From contig NC_081186.1 in NCBI RefSeq assembly GCF_029867415.1, positions 110,734,128 through 110,798,127 on the forward strand: 64,000 nt of DNA, given 5' to 3'. Positions 46,133 through 57,725 of this stretch are shown here, in pieces. Position 1 is the first letter of the stretch. Each line of letters starts with the position of its first letter. The stretch is from Vicia villosa (lineage: Eukaryota > Streptophyta > Magnoliopsida > Fabales > Fabaceae). The notes under the pieces were generated by a model. The model did no database searches, was not told the DNA's origin, and saw only the letters and a program-made list of their open reading frames with translations. The translations under genes and the position numbers were made by a program.

Positions 46133-46912
46133 ATTTCCTCATCATATTATTACACCTTGCTACACTAGATTTAATCTCTTTTGCATTTCCAATATTTTAT
46201 CTCTCCTAATATCATTTTATAGTAAGTTGGTAACTGCCCATCCAATATTGTCATATCATAATTTTAATTTGGCTAACTCAAAGTTCCCGCTTCGTTACTT
46301 CCACCACCAACCATATTTTCTTTTGAGTTGCAGCAAGTTCCACAACTTTCTTTCTTTTTTCCTTCAAATCAACTATATTAACAATTCAATTGTATTCTAA
46401 AACAAAATTTCACTTCAAATATACCAATTGTATTCACAATAATAAAAAATTTAACTTTTTTAAAACTTAATATACAAAAATATTAATTCTTTCAAGATGG
46501 GTAATGGAAGATAAGAGTGATACATTTCAATGTTCAACCACTCACAAACCCTGATCTAGTTTTTTTCAATTCAAATTTTTAATGATTTTTTTTGAAGATT
46601 TCTAAATGTTAGGAAAATAGAGAGAAAGAAAAAAAGGATAAACTTTTGTAATTTGGAAGAAGATGGTGATTTTGGCAACATGGCAGTAGATGGAAGCGTG
46701 AGAAAGAGAGATGGAGAAAAAAAATTGGTGTAAGTGGTACATTATATGATCTTTAGAACTCTTTAATCTAATTGGTATTTTTAATGGTTCACCATGAACC
46801 ATTTAAATAATAATTCACCCTAGATGTTACCTAAAACATCATATAATGTACATTTGTTAATAATAATAATATTAGTTTTTGGATTAAACTTATATACTGT
46901 TGCTTACATGCT
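46133..46912. other. AT-rich intergenic stretch
   Basis: No recognisable gene. Short frames here do not look like protein. Confidence 0.35.
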
Positions 46913-46917
46913 GTTAG

Positions 46918-47441
46918 TGTTGTAGAATATGATCATTCAGGCAGTTTGATTCCATTTTCTTGTAATCGCTAATCTTTGACCTGCAAAATAATAAGCCATT
47001 ACATAAACCTGAGACGTGTAAATACATTGTCCTTAAGGATTTATCCGCCTCATAAGCGTAAATCTCCCAGGATTCAACAGTTTCTTCTCAGATTCTTAAT
47101 AAGATTCTGAAGCAACAGAACAACAAGAAATCATATTGTAGATGGCTGGAAGATGTGACCAGAAGAAAAGAAATCTCTACAATTTATGTTATTTGTTTCC
47201 AATTTGTATCTTCTGTCCAAAAGAAGGATAGGCGTTTAAATAAGTAAAGAGAGAAAAAAATGTTTAATTACTTTGAGTAAGTCAAATTATTATTAGAATA
47301 AAATAATCATTAACCAAATTAAATATGGTTATAAATCATAAATAAATTAATAATAATATTTTTCTTTAAAAAATATTTGTCATTTAAAAATTAAAAATAA
47401 ACTTATTTAAAACTTTTGAAATATAATTAAAATTTACAACA
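46918..47441 (-). repeat. LTR (3' by inferred orientation) of the LARD
   Basis: Direct repeat of 50,157-50,680. Bordered on the right by CCCCCAC, the inverse of a polypurine tract. Confidence 0.9.
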
Positions 47442-50156
47442 ATCCCCCACATATTTCAAAAGTTTAAAAGAAGAAAAAATAAAATTTTCTGGATTCACAT
47501 CATGAATGTGATGCATCAAACTAGTGTAGCAAGCTATATGAACTAGTCCTAGAATGATAGTACTTAACATACAGTGAGATTGGTGTAGCAAGCTATATGA
47601 ACCAACATCACTTAGTGTATGTTAGAGGTCTACCACTCACATCACACCCCCATAATTCTTGTTGTTGACGCTGTGGTGCGCTAGTAGGCCATGCGCGTGC
47701 CTGATTATTTTCATGAGTGCTCTAGAGATTTTGCCAAGATCTCATATAAGCGGCCCCACTCAACACTCATATAGGTGATTTCATCAAGTGTATGCTGCAA
47801 ATCATACACAACCCATAATGGATATGAAATTCATTGGAAGCTACATAAGCTTATCCTCTCAATAATGCAGTGTCTAGCACTTTCTCATTTACACCATAAG
47901 AAAAAGACTTAAACTAAAATTAATCTAATAATTTTTTGTGCTAGCAGAACTAACAAGTGACTTGTTCTTACCCATATGAACCTTTTTCATGGGATCTCCA
48001 ATCATAAAGGTTGGGTTCCCATCACTTGTTAATTTCAATTGGCTTAAGTCCAATTCTCCTCGATGTGCCACAAATTTATTTCGTCCTAGGGATTTGTCAA
48101 AGGATCGACTAGGATCACTTTGATCCGACTTCATATAAATAGAGGATATTACCTCAATATTCAGTAGCTACTTTAAACACAAATGAGGAAGTCACAGATT
48201 TTCTTCCTAAAAAATAATGACTAAGACGTCTCTAAGTCAATTAATCTCATATACTCAAGTATATAACAATAAACTTAGTCTTTGAAATTAAGTTTATACA
48301 GGTCTGCTTAGACATATAAGCGACATCACTTCCAACGAGAATATTATCTCAATGAAGACATAAGTAAATTCTCTTGTGAATTTATTATGCACGTCTGTTT
48401 GAATGATTTTCAAATGACAATATTATCATGTCTGTTTGAATAACTTTCAAGTGACAACTTTTCATCAAATAAAAGATAAATAAATATACTCATATTTTTA
48501 TTCTCATTGAGTTCATATTCAATTAACATCATCGTATTAATTTAATACAATGGTTCATCACCTCAACATAATATTATAATTCACATATTCTTTTCAGATA
48601 TTACTATTGATACATATTTGTATACATCAAATTAAATTCCTGCAGTATAACTGTTATATGTATGCCCCCACAATAAAATACATTTTCGCAAATTAAAAAA
48701 TATATTAATATATTTTATTCTCACAAATATTTGCTATAAAAATATCTCAATATTACACAATTAACTCAATTAATTATTTAGTTTAAATAATATTAAACTC
48801 TACTTAATATAATTGAGAATTAAACGCGAATTCATATCAACTAAATTATATTAAACGAGTAAACAAAAACTCCACCCAATTAGATATTTGATATCCATTA
48901 AGTCACTATAGAAATAAAGAGGTGTAACTATTTATTTATTTACCGGTGCCCCACATTTAAAACTAACACAATTCATGTAAGTATTCCCAAAATAAATATT
49001 TTAACAACCATATAATTTCAATCAAAACTTATCTTTATTTTCAAAAGATTCTCAAATAATATTCTTATGAAATAAAGTTATATGCATAACGGTAAAATAA
49101 TTTTATAATAATTGTGTATTAGTGTATGTAATAATGATACCAATATCATATCATTTCTAACGACATGAAAAACACATAATCTCTAACGTAAGAAATATTC
49201 TATAAAAAAAAAATTAATAATATAATATTATATAATTAAAACACAATAATAATTTATGATAAATGTTTAGAAAAAAATATTGTTAATTTTAGTTACCATA
49301 TATCATCCAAATAAATAAACAAAAAATCATCACCAACTATTAAAATACTTTTTTTCAATAACAATACATACATACCATCACGATATAAATAAATTCATTT
49401 ATGAATTTATTGTACAGGGCTATTTAAATGACTTTTCAAAATCACAAAAAATTTAATAAATCTTCATTATTATAATTACTCGTTTCTATTTAATCATTAT
49501 AAGTAATTAAATTTCAGTTATATATTATTAGTAGTAAATCACAAGAAAAAATTCGTTTTAAAAACACAATCAATGTGTATTAAAGTGTAATAATATCCTA
49601 ATACTGATAAGATTCTCGTAGAAATATTGTCACTTACTTTCACTTTATAAAGAAAATTAATATTTTTTAAAATGGAAATGTCCAATATTAAAAGTTAAAA
49701 ATTGACTAAATTCTATTCTTCTATTCTTAACGTGAAAATAAATTTTTAACAAAATATCACGTTGGAACATTTTCTCACTCTTCAAACCCTCACACAAATA
49801 ACTTAGATTGTCTATTATAATTTAAAATAAACTAATTTAATTAATATAAAAGTAGTTGCATAAAGTTCTAAAAATACTGCACAATCCATCAATATGTACA
49901 CAAAGAAATTACCTTATTTCATATTTTAGCTATAAAGAAAATATCACTCAAATATATAATTATGTATCCAAGACTATAAAAGTCAACATTGAACATGAAT
50001 TATATTTTCAAAGGAATTTTATTTTAAATATACTATCAAATAATGAGAGTAAGGTGTGTACCTTGAAAGAATAAGTATCATGCTCAAGCATGCAAGCAAT
50101 CTTTCAATCACTCATTGTATTTGTTCTTCACATGACAAGATATAAATTCTTAAGAT
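47442..50156 (-). other. interior of the LARD
   Basis: Non-coding. The word GTGTAGCAAGCTATATGAAC occurs twice (47,525 and 47,583), part of a duplicated segment of about 58 bases. The right two thirds (48,200-50,100) is very AT-rich with no structure that I recognise. Confidence 0.6.
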
Positions 50157-50680
50157 TGTTGTAGAATATGATCATTCAGGCAGTTTGATTCCATTTTCTT
50201 GTAATCGCTAATCTTTTGACCTGCAAAATAATAAGCCATTACATAAACCTGAGCCGTGTAAATACACTGTCCTTAAGGATTTATCCGCCTCATAAGCGCA
50301 AATCCCCAGGATTCAACGGGTTCTTCTCAGATTCTTAATAAGATTCTGAGGCAACAGAACAACAAGAAATCATCTTGTAGATGGCTGGAAGATGTGACCA
50401 GAAGAAAAGAAATCTCTGCAATTTATGTTATTTGTTTCCATTTTGTATCTTCTGTCCAAAAGAAGGATAGGCGTTTAAATAAGAAAAGAGAGAAAAAAAT
50501 ATTTAATTACTTTGACTAAGTCAAATTATTATTAGAATAAAATAATCATTAACCAAATTAAATATGGTTATAAATCATAAATAAATTAATAATAATATTT
50601 TTCTTTAAAAAATATTTGTCATTTAAAAATTTAAAATAAACTTATTTAAAACTTTTGAAATATAATTAAAATTTACAACA
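50157..50680 (-). repeat. LTR (5' by inferred orientation) of the LARD
   Basis: Direct repeat of 46,918-47,441 with about 15 differences. Confidence 0.9.
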
Positions 50681-50790
50681 GTTAGTACTGTCCTCCACTC
50701 ATGATATATTACGTGGACTTAATGTTCAAGATTTTTAAAAATAAATACACGAAAAGCTCATGTATTTGTAACGAATTTGAATGCGACATC

Positions 50791-52475
50791 ATGAGTATTT
50801 ACTTGATTCCGGATGGGGTGGTAAATGATATTGAAAAGATGCTTAATTCGTTCTGGTGAGGTGGTAGTGGTAATAATAAAGGCATAAGGTGGTTGGCGTG
50901 GGATCGTATGACATCTCCGAAAAGTGAAGGTGGTTTGGGCTTTAGAGATTTTAAATCCTTTAATATGGCCATGGTAGCAAAGCAAGGGTGGAGTATTCTA
51001 TCAAAGCCAAACTCTCTAGTAGCCAGAATTTTCAAAGCAAGGTATTTCCCTCGTTCGTCCTACCTTGATTCTTCAATTGGTAATAACCCGAGTTTTGTTT
51101 GGCGTAGTTTGTGGAAGGCCAAGATTCTCCTTAAGCAGGGTAGTAGATGGAGTATTGGAGATGGTGGTAATATTAAGGTAATGTACGACCCGTGGATTCG
51201 AGAGAAGAGTAATTGCTTCATAAATGGTCCGCAAGGCCAAAGCGCGTATGATCTCTTTGTTAAAGATCTCTTGCTTCCTAACATAAAGCAATGGGATGTG
51301 GGTAAAGTTAAGCAAATTTTTGATAACGAGGGGGCTGCTAGCATTCTCCGAGTTCCCCTTGTTGATGATGTGAGGGTGGATAGATTGATTTGGCAAGAGG
51401 AGCAAAATGGTGAGTATAGTGTGAAATCGGGTTATAAGCTTTGGAAACGGGTTCAAAGGTGTAACCAGTCTTATAGTGTGGAGGGTAATTGGAAAAGTAT
51501 TTGGAGTATTTGTGCCCCACCTAGAGCTAAACACCTTTTATGGAGGATTTGTAGGGGGTGCCTCCCGACGCGATCACAACTTCAACAACGACATGTCCAA
51601 TGTCCGGTGGTATGTCCATGGTGTGATATAGAGGATGAGGACGAGTGGCATGTTTTTTTCGGTTGCGTTTCTATCATTCGTAGTTGGCGGGCAGCAGGTT
51701 TGTCATCTATTATAGACCCTCGTTTGCATTCTTTCCATGATGCTAAGTCTCTTATCTTTGATGTTTGTAGCCACAAGGATCGTAGAGATGCGGGTCGTTT
51801 TGCAGTCTTGCTTGACACTATTTGGAGAAGTAGGAATAATGTGGTTTGGGAAGATACCCGAGATGATGCATTAAAGATCGGGTTACAAGCCTATCATAAT
51901 TGATATGACTGGTTTATAGCTAGAGAGGATCAGAATACAGTTGTAGTTAATAATCATTCAGTCCGCTGGGTTCCTCCTTCGGGTAATCAACTGAAATGTA
52001 ATGTTGATGCAGGTTTCAATAAGGTGTGTGGAACAACAAACAGAGGGTGGTGTTTTAGGGATCATTTGGGTGGTTTTATTTCAGTTGGTGTATCTTGGGA
52101 TGTGGGCCTTCTTTCGGTCATTGAAGCTGAAGCTACCGCCCTAAAGGAAGCAATTCAAAACGCGATTTCTCTCCAGTTATCCCACGTCATTTTTGAAAGT
52201 GATTGTCAATATGTTACTAAAGCTATCCATAAGTCCCATGTTGGTAATTCGGAATTTATTGTTATTATTAAAACTATTCAGAATATGTTACTTATGTTTC
52301 CGAACTTTGAGGTAAAGTTCATTAAGCGCCAAGCGAATTCGGTTGCCCATACGTTAGCTAAGGCGGCGAATTCTTGGTCTAGGCGTAGTCTCTTCAGTAA
52401 TGTACCTCCTTGTATTGAATTTTGCTTGAGTAATGATATCAGTTAAGTTTGTTCTTGTAAAAAAAAAAAAAAACT
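50791..52475 (+). pseudogene. L1-type LINE ORF2 (copy 3), 5'-truncated, two in-frame stops, A-tail
   Basis: One frame runs from 50,791 to TAA 52,443 with only two stops: TGA near 50,856 and TGA 51,901, each where copy 4 has TGG (Trp). Content: post-RT region (LNSFW, GIRWLAWDRM), linker, zinc-finger-like zf-RVT region (CPWC...DEWHVFFGC) and RNase H (NVDAGFN, IFESDCQ, ANSVAHTLAKAANSW). Endonuclease and RT are missing. It ends with GTTTGTTCTTGT and 15 A. It is clearly the same family as copy 4 (54,079), and the last residues and 3' end agree closely. Confidence 0.93.
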
Positions 52476-52545
52476 GCACCTAAGTTTTATCCTTAGTTTT
52501 TTCTTCTTTAATTTTTTTAAAATGTTTTTGTTAATAACAATAATG

Positions 52546-52584
<39 letters not shown>

Positions 52585-54064
52585 GTTTTTTATTCTTTAA
52601 TTTTTTAAAAATGTTTTCTATAAAAAATGTTATATAACTTCCACATTTTTATGCGTAAATGAATTCACAACAACCACTATAAATTGATCCTGAGTTTATA
52701 CTTAGTGAAGGTGTCTAACTAGAGGTGTAAGGATTTGGTTTAAGTTAAAATAATATTCTAACCGATGAAATTTTTATTAGTTTGATTTGGTTTTTAGTAA
52801 TTTTTATAGAAAAGAGACCCGTGCATTTGCACGGATCGTGCAAAGTCGATTTAAATATTAAATAAATATTTTAGAGTTATGGTTAAAAAATATATATTAA
52901 TTTATACGAATTAACAAAAGAAAAAAATTTAATGTTGATTGTCATGCAAATATTAATTTAATTTATGAAGTGGTAATAGTTGTGAGGATATACATAGATT
53001 TGACAATTGCTATTAAACCAAATATATGAAACACAAACGGGTTCGACCCATCAGACATGCTTATAATTTTTATAATCATTTATAATTTTAATTTTATAAT
53101 TTCTATATTAACAAATATTATAAAATAAAACATATTATACACCAAAAAATATATTGGTTTAATAATTGGTTTAATAATTTGATTAGATTTAATGAATGGT
53201 ATAATATTATGTTTGTTAAATTTGTGTAGTAATTTAGAAGTTATATGCTATAGTAATTTAGAAGTCATTAAACATATTATCTATAATATCTGTTCAATTT
53301 AAGTAAATATTTTGTTGGCCCGTCAGAAAATAGGTTCGGCCCGTCGGGCATGTCTATAATTTTTAAATTCTTCTGTATTGTAAATTTATAGATTCTATTG
53401 ATATTATATGATCTTATCGTCTAATAAAAAATAAACACCAGTTCTAATAAGTTTAATTTTTTTGTTGTTGCTAAGTACCTATATCAATTATTTCCATTAA
53501 GATCTTCATAGAAAATGAATAAATATTTAAAAAATCATAATAATGATTATATTATATTAGAAATATTAATGTATAATTTTTATATAGAAATTCAAATTTT
53601 GGAACATAAAAAGACGATAATAAATTAGTAAGACATGATTTTAATAGTCAGTATAGTAAAATTTTACACGTATTAAATTAAGTATTTTATTCTCTTATAA
53701 TATTTAATTTCTATAACTGGAATAAAATCTTATATAATTTAGAAAATTAAATGAAGATAATAATCATATATTAAATAAATGATATGTTTTAAAAATATTC
53801 ATAATGAATGTGAGAATGTATTTAACTTTATTTTTTATTTTTTAATTTAAAAATATTTCAAAAATAGTAAGAATAAATAATACATTGTTTTTGTGTCAAA
53901 AAAAATAAAATAATACAATGGTTAAAATTCAAATAATACTGTGATTCCAAATTCGATAAAGCTTATTCCTTCCACGCACAAATAACAAAACTTAAAATTT
54001 AATAATAAATGTGACCATTTTATATTTTAAAAAGTAAATAAAATATAAATAATAATATCATTGC
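52476..54064. other. very AT-rich stretch with a microsatellite and a small hairpin
   Basis: (AAT)n at 52,538-52,584. A perfect six-base-pair hairpin CCGTGC-ATTT-GCACGG at 52,819-52,834 is the core of a word (CCCGTGCATTTGCACGG) common in plant transposon ends, but no partner end was found. Nothing else recognised. Confidence 0.45.
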
Positions 54065-54078
54065 CAAATATCTAAGAT

Positions 54079-56605
54079 AACCGTTTAAAAGTGGTCTTGG
54101 ATAAATGTGTTGCGGAAGAGCAATTGGCTTTTGTTGAAGGAAGGTCCATTCTCGATAATGCAATGGTGGCTACGGAAGTTATTCATGCTTTGAAAAGGAA
54201 GACTAGTGGTAACAAGGTTAATCTGGCTTTGAAGATTGATATTAGTAAAGCCTATGACATGGTCGATTGGGGTTTTCTTAGAGGTATGTTGCTACGGTTG
54301 GGCTTTGATGAGAGATGGATTCATTGGTTGATGATGTGTGTTACTTCGGTGCATTGTTCTGTACTTGTTAATTCGGACAGAGTCGGACCCATTTTTCCAG
54401 GAAGAGGGCTGAGACAAGGAGACCCTTTGTCACCTTACTTGTTCATCCTTGTGTATGAAGGCCTTTCTGCTCTTATTAAGAGAGGTGTTTCCCGAGGAGA
54501 TATCCACGGAGCTCAGATTTGCAGGGGGGCACCCAGTGTGTCCCACTTGCTTTTTGTTGACGACTGTTTTCTTTTTTGCAGGGCCACTATCGCGGAGGCG
54601 TCTAATCTTATGATCATCCTTAACACCTATGCTGAAGCGTCGGGACAGGTGATCAACCTTTCTAAATCCGAAGTTTTCTTCAGTCGTAATTTGAGTGTGC
54701 CGGCTCAAGAGGATCTAGCCAATGTGATGGGAGTGAGACGTGTGATAGGTACAGGGAAATATTTGGGATTACCTTCCATGATTGGGAGAAGCAAGAAGGC
54801 GGTGTTTTCGTTCATTAAGGATCGTATATGGAAAAGGATTAATTCTTGGAGTGGGAGACACTTGTCAAAAGCGGGGAAAGAGGTGATGATTAAATCAGTG
54901 CTTCAGTCCATTCCCTCCTATATTATGAGTGTCTATTTGATTCCGGATGGGGTGGTGAATGATATTGAGAAAATGCTTAACTCATTTTGGTGGGGGGGAA
55001 GTCGGAATAATAAAGGTATAAGGTGGTTGGCTTGGGATAGGATGACTATTCAGAAGAGTGAAGGAGGTATGGGATTCAGGGATTTTAAAGCTTTCAATAT
55101 GGCTATGGTAGCAAAACAAGGATGGAATATTATGGCGAACCCGGAATCGCTTGTGGCTAGAATTTTTAAAGCTAGGTACTTTCCTAACTCTTCCTTTTTT
55201 GATTCTAAGATTGGCTATAATCCGAGTTTTGTGTGGCGAAGTTTATGGAAAGCTAAGGCTATTCTTAAGCTTGGAAGTAGATGGAGTATAGGTGAAGGGG
55301 ACAAAATTAAAGTTATGTGGGAGCCTTGGCTCCGTGAGAAAGGGAGTTGTTGGGTTAGTGGTCCACAAGCTCAAGGTGTGTATGATCTCTTCGTTAAAGA
55401 CCTTTTGCAACCTAATGTCAAACAATGGGATATGGGTAAGGTGAAGTCGCTATTTGATCATGTGGTGGTGAATAGTATTCTTAGAGTGCCGTTGGTGGAG
55501 GATGTCGTGGAGGATAGGTTGGTTTGGCATGAGGAGAAGAATGGAGTTTATAGTGTGAAATCGGGGTATCGAATATGGAGAGAGGTGCAAAGTTGTACTT
55601 CACACTGTGTTATTGAGGGTAATGTGAAAAGCGTGTGGAACATCACCGCGCCTCCTCGTGCTAAGCATCTGTTATGGAGAGTTTGTCGGGGCTGCCTTCC
55701 AACTCGTGACAAGTTGCAACAACATCGTGTGTTGTGCCCATCTCTTTGTCCTTGGTGCGGTTTACAAGATGAAGACGATTGGCATGTTTTTTTCGGTTGC
55801 ATTTCTACGTCTCAAAGTTGGCGGGCAGCAGGTTTGTCATCTATAATTGACCATCGTGTACTTACTTTTCATGATGCTAAGTCTCTCATTTTTGACGTGT
55901 GTAGTCGAGAAGATCGTAGGGATGCGGGTAGATTTGCTGTTATGCTTGATGTTCTGTGGCGTAGTCAAAATAATGTGGTTTGGCAGGATGATCGTCAAGA
56001 TGCGACGAGGATTGGATTACAAGCTTATCACGCCTGGCATGATTGGTTTTTAGCTAAAGAGGATCATATAGGGGATGCTTCTAATAATCATTCAGTGGTT
56101 TGGAGTCCGCCTATGATTAATCAGGTGAAGTGTAATGTTGATGCAGGATTTAATATGGTTTGTGGTACTACTAATAGAGGGTGGTGCTTTAGAGACTATT
56201 TGGGGAGGTTCATCAGAGCAGGTGTTTCTTGGGATGTGGGTATTTTTTCGATTCTTGAAGCTGAAGCTATGGCTTTGAAGGAAGCAATTCACCACGCCAT
56301 CTCGTCTCACTTCTCTCATGTTATCTTTGAAAGTGATTGTCAATTGGTAGTTACTTCTCTTAAAGCGAAATATGTTGGTCCCTCTGAATTTAGCCTTACC
56401 ATTAAATCTATTCAGAATTTGTTATGTTTATTTCCGAACTTTGAGGTAAAGTTCATTAAGCGCCAAGCGAATTCGATTGCCCATAATTTAACAAAGGCGG
56501 CCAATTCTTGGTCTAGGCGTAGTTTTCTTGATTTGATACCTCCTTGTATTGAGTTTTCTTTGATGAATGAAAGTTGTTGAGTTTGTTCTTGTCAAAAAAA
56601 AAAAG
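54079..56605 (+). CDS. L1-type LINE ORF2 (copy 4), 5'-truncated but with an 829-codon open frame to TGA 56,580
   Basis: The frame is open from 54,079 to the stop at 56,578-56,580, and the first true ATG comes 24 residues in. It starts inside reverse transcriptase: [45 protein letters not shown], then the catalytic box LLFVDD, where plant L1 elements usually have FADD. Further on: MIGRSKKAVFSFIKDR, LNSFWWGGS, WWRVC-type zf-RVT region (CPWCGLQDEDDWHVFFGC) and a C-terminal RNase H (NVDAGFN, ESDCQ, ANSIAHNLTKAANSW). The N-terminal endonuclease and ORF1 are missing; left of 54,079 a broken IIAKYL piece remains. The A-tail is at 56,595-56,605. An element like this would encode the target-primed reverse transcription enzyme, but a copy without endonuclease and start codon is not expected to move. 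Confidence 0.92.
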
Positions 56606-57164
56606 ATAGTCTCATGCTCTTTATAAAAAAAAACATGGGATGAGACATCTAATTTTCAGTTTTGCAAGCGGTTTTCTCCGAAAAACGCAAGCAATTACTC
56701 GACTTTATTTCCACATGTCTAGCTTATTAGCATGAAAAATCTGTTCAGTCATTCCATGATAACACCAACCAAAGCCATTGGAAGAGGAAAAGTTATATAA
56801 AAAATAGAACAAATTTTAAAACATAAATTTAAATTTAATATCATTAATTAATTATCATTATAAGAGAAATAATCGAATTGAATTTTATTAATTAATATTC
56901 ACTAATTATAAAAAAAATACAATTATTATTATTAACAAACATTTATAATTATGATTATTTTATTATATTTATATATTTAATTATAATTAGGATTATGCCT
57001 TAATTTTGGTAGTAGTTTATTTTATAATTTATGAATGGTAATATTAGGTTATTATGAAATTTATATGATAGATAAATAAGAAATATGAAAAAAAACAAAA
57101 GTGAGGCTAAGCTTAGTTATTTATTATATATTATATATTTATGTTACAAAGTATAAAATAATAA
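56606..57164. other. AT-rich stretch, nothing recognised
   Basis: No frame or defined repeat. Confidence 0.35.
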
Positions 57165-57725
57165 ATTTATTTGTTGAAAATTATAAAAAATTTGTTTAAA
57201 AAATATATGATTATGATTAAGAAACATGTAAAAAAAATTGTAAATATTATAATAATAATAATATATAATAATGCAAAAAAAAAAGACTTAATTTTTAAAA
57301 ATATACTTCTTTCATATTGAAAATTTTCACTTATTATACTTAAATACATATATACATGATAAATTTATTTGTTGAGAATGATAAAAAAAATTAAAAAATA
57401 TATGATTATGATTAAGAAACATGAAAAAAAAATTATAAAAATTATAATAATGCAAAAAAAGACTTAATTTTTAAAAGGGTAATGCTAACGAGTGCCCCAA
57501 GGGCACTCTTTAAGAATTTAAAAAAGGTATGTTCTTGTTTGAAAATACTTGTATTTAATGCATTGATAATTAAAATAAGTGATTTTTCTAAACAATAAAA
57601 TATATGTTTTTTTTAACCGACTTGTATTCAATACAATTTTTTCTTTATTAGGAATCCTTAAAGAGTGCCCTGGGGCACTCGTTAGCATGACCCTTTTTAA
57701 AAATATACTTTTGTTGTACATATTA
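57165..57725. repeat. direct duplication of about 150 bp, second copy interrupted by a MITE
   Basis: Copy 1 (about 57,160-57,310) and copy 2 (about 57,358-57,476 continuing at 57,694-57,712) share AATTTATTTGTTGA, ATATATGATTATGATTAAGA and GACTTAATTTTTAAAAATA. Copy 1 still has the unbroken site (57,284-57,307) where copy 2 carries the 217-bp MITE. Confidence 0.9.
57477..57693. mobile_element. MULE-type MITE, family I (copy a), 217 bp, 9-bp target duplication
   Basis: The ends GGGTAATGCTAACGAGTGCC and inverse GGGTCATGCTAACGAGTGCC are near-perfect terminal inverted repeats. TTTTTAAAA occurs on both sides (57,468-57,476 and 57,694-57,702). Each terminal repeat also folds on itself (GAGTGCCCC with AGGGCACTC). 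Confidence 0.95.

Larger units (their letters stand above)
46918..50680 (-). mobile_element. non-coding LTR retrotransposon derivative (LARD type)
   Basis: Two 524-bp LTRs (46,918-47,441 and 50,157-50,680) start TGTTGTAGAATATG and end TTTACAACA. GTTAG flanks the whole (46,913-46,917 and 50,681-50,685). By eye the LTRs differ at about 15 positions. Next to the left LTR the minus strand has GTGGGGGAT, a good polypurine tract, so the element most likely reads right to left. No primer site is clear next to the right LTR. The 2.7-kb interior has no long frame; the only notable one is 69 codons (48,134-47,925 minus). Confidence 0.9.

Noticed and set aside
52819..52834. Helitron 3' end hairpin
   Set aside because: The hairpin is not followed by a CTRR terminus and no TC start with a fitting partner was found.
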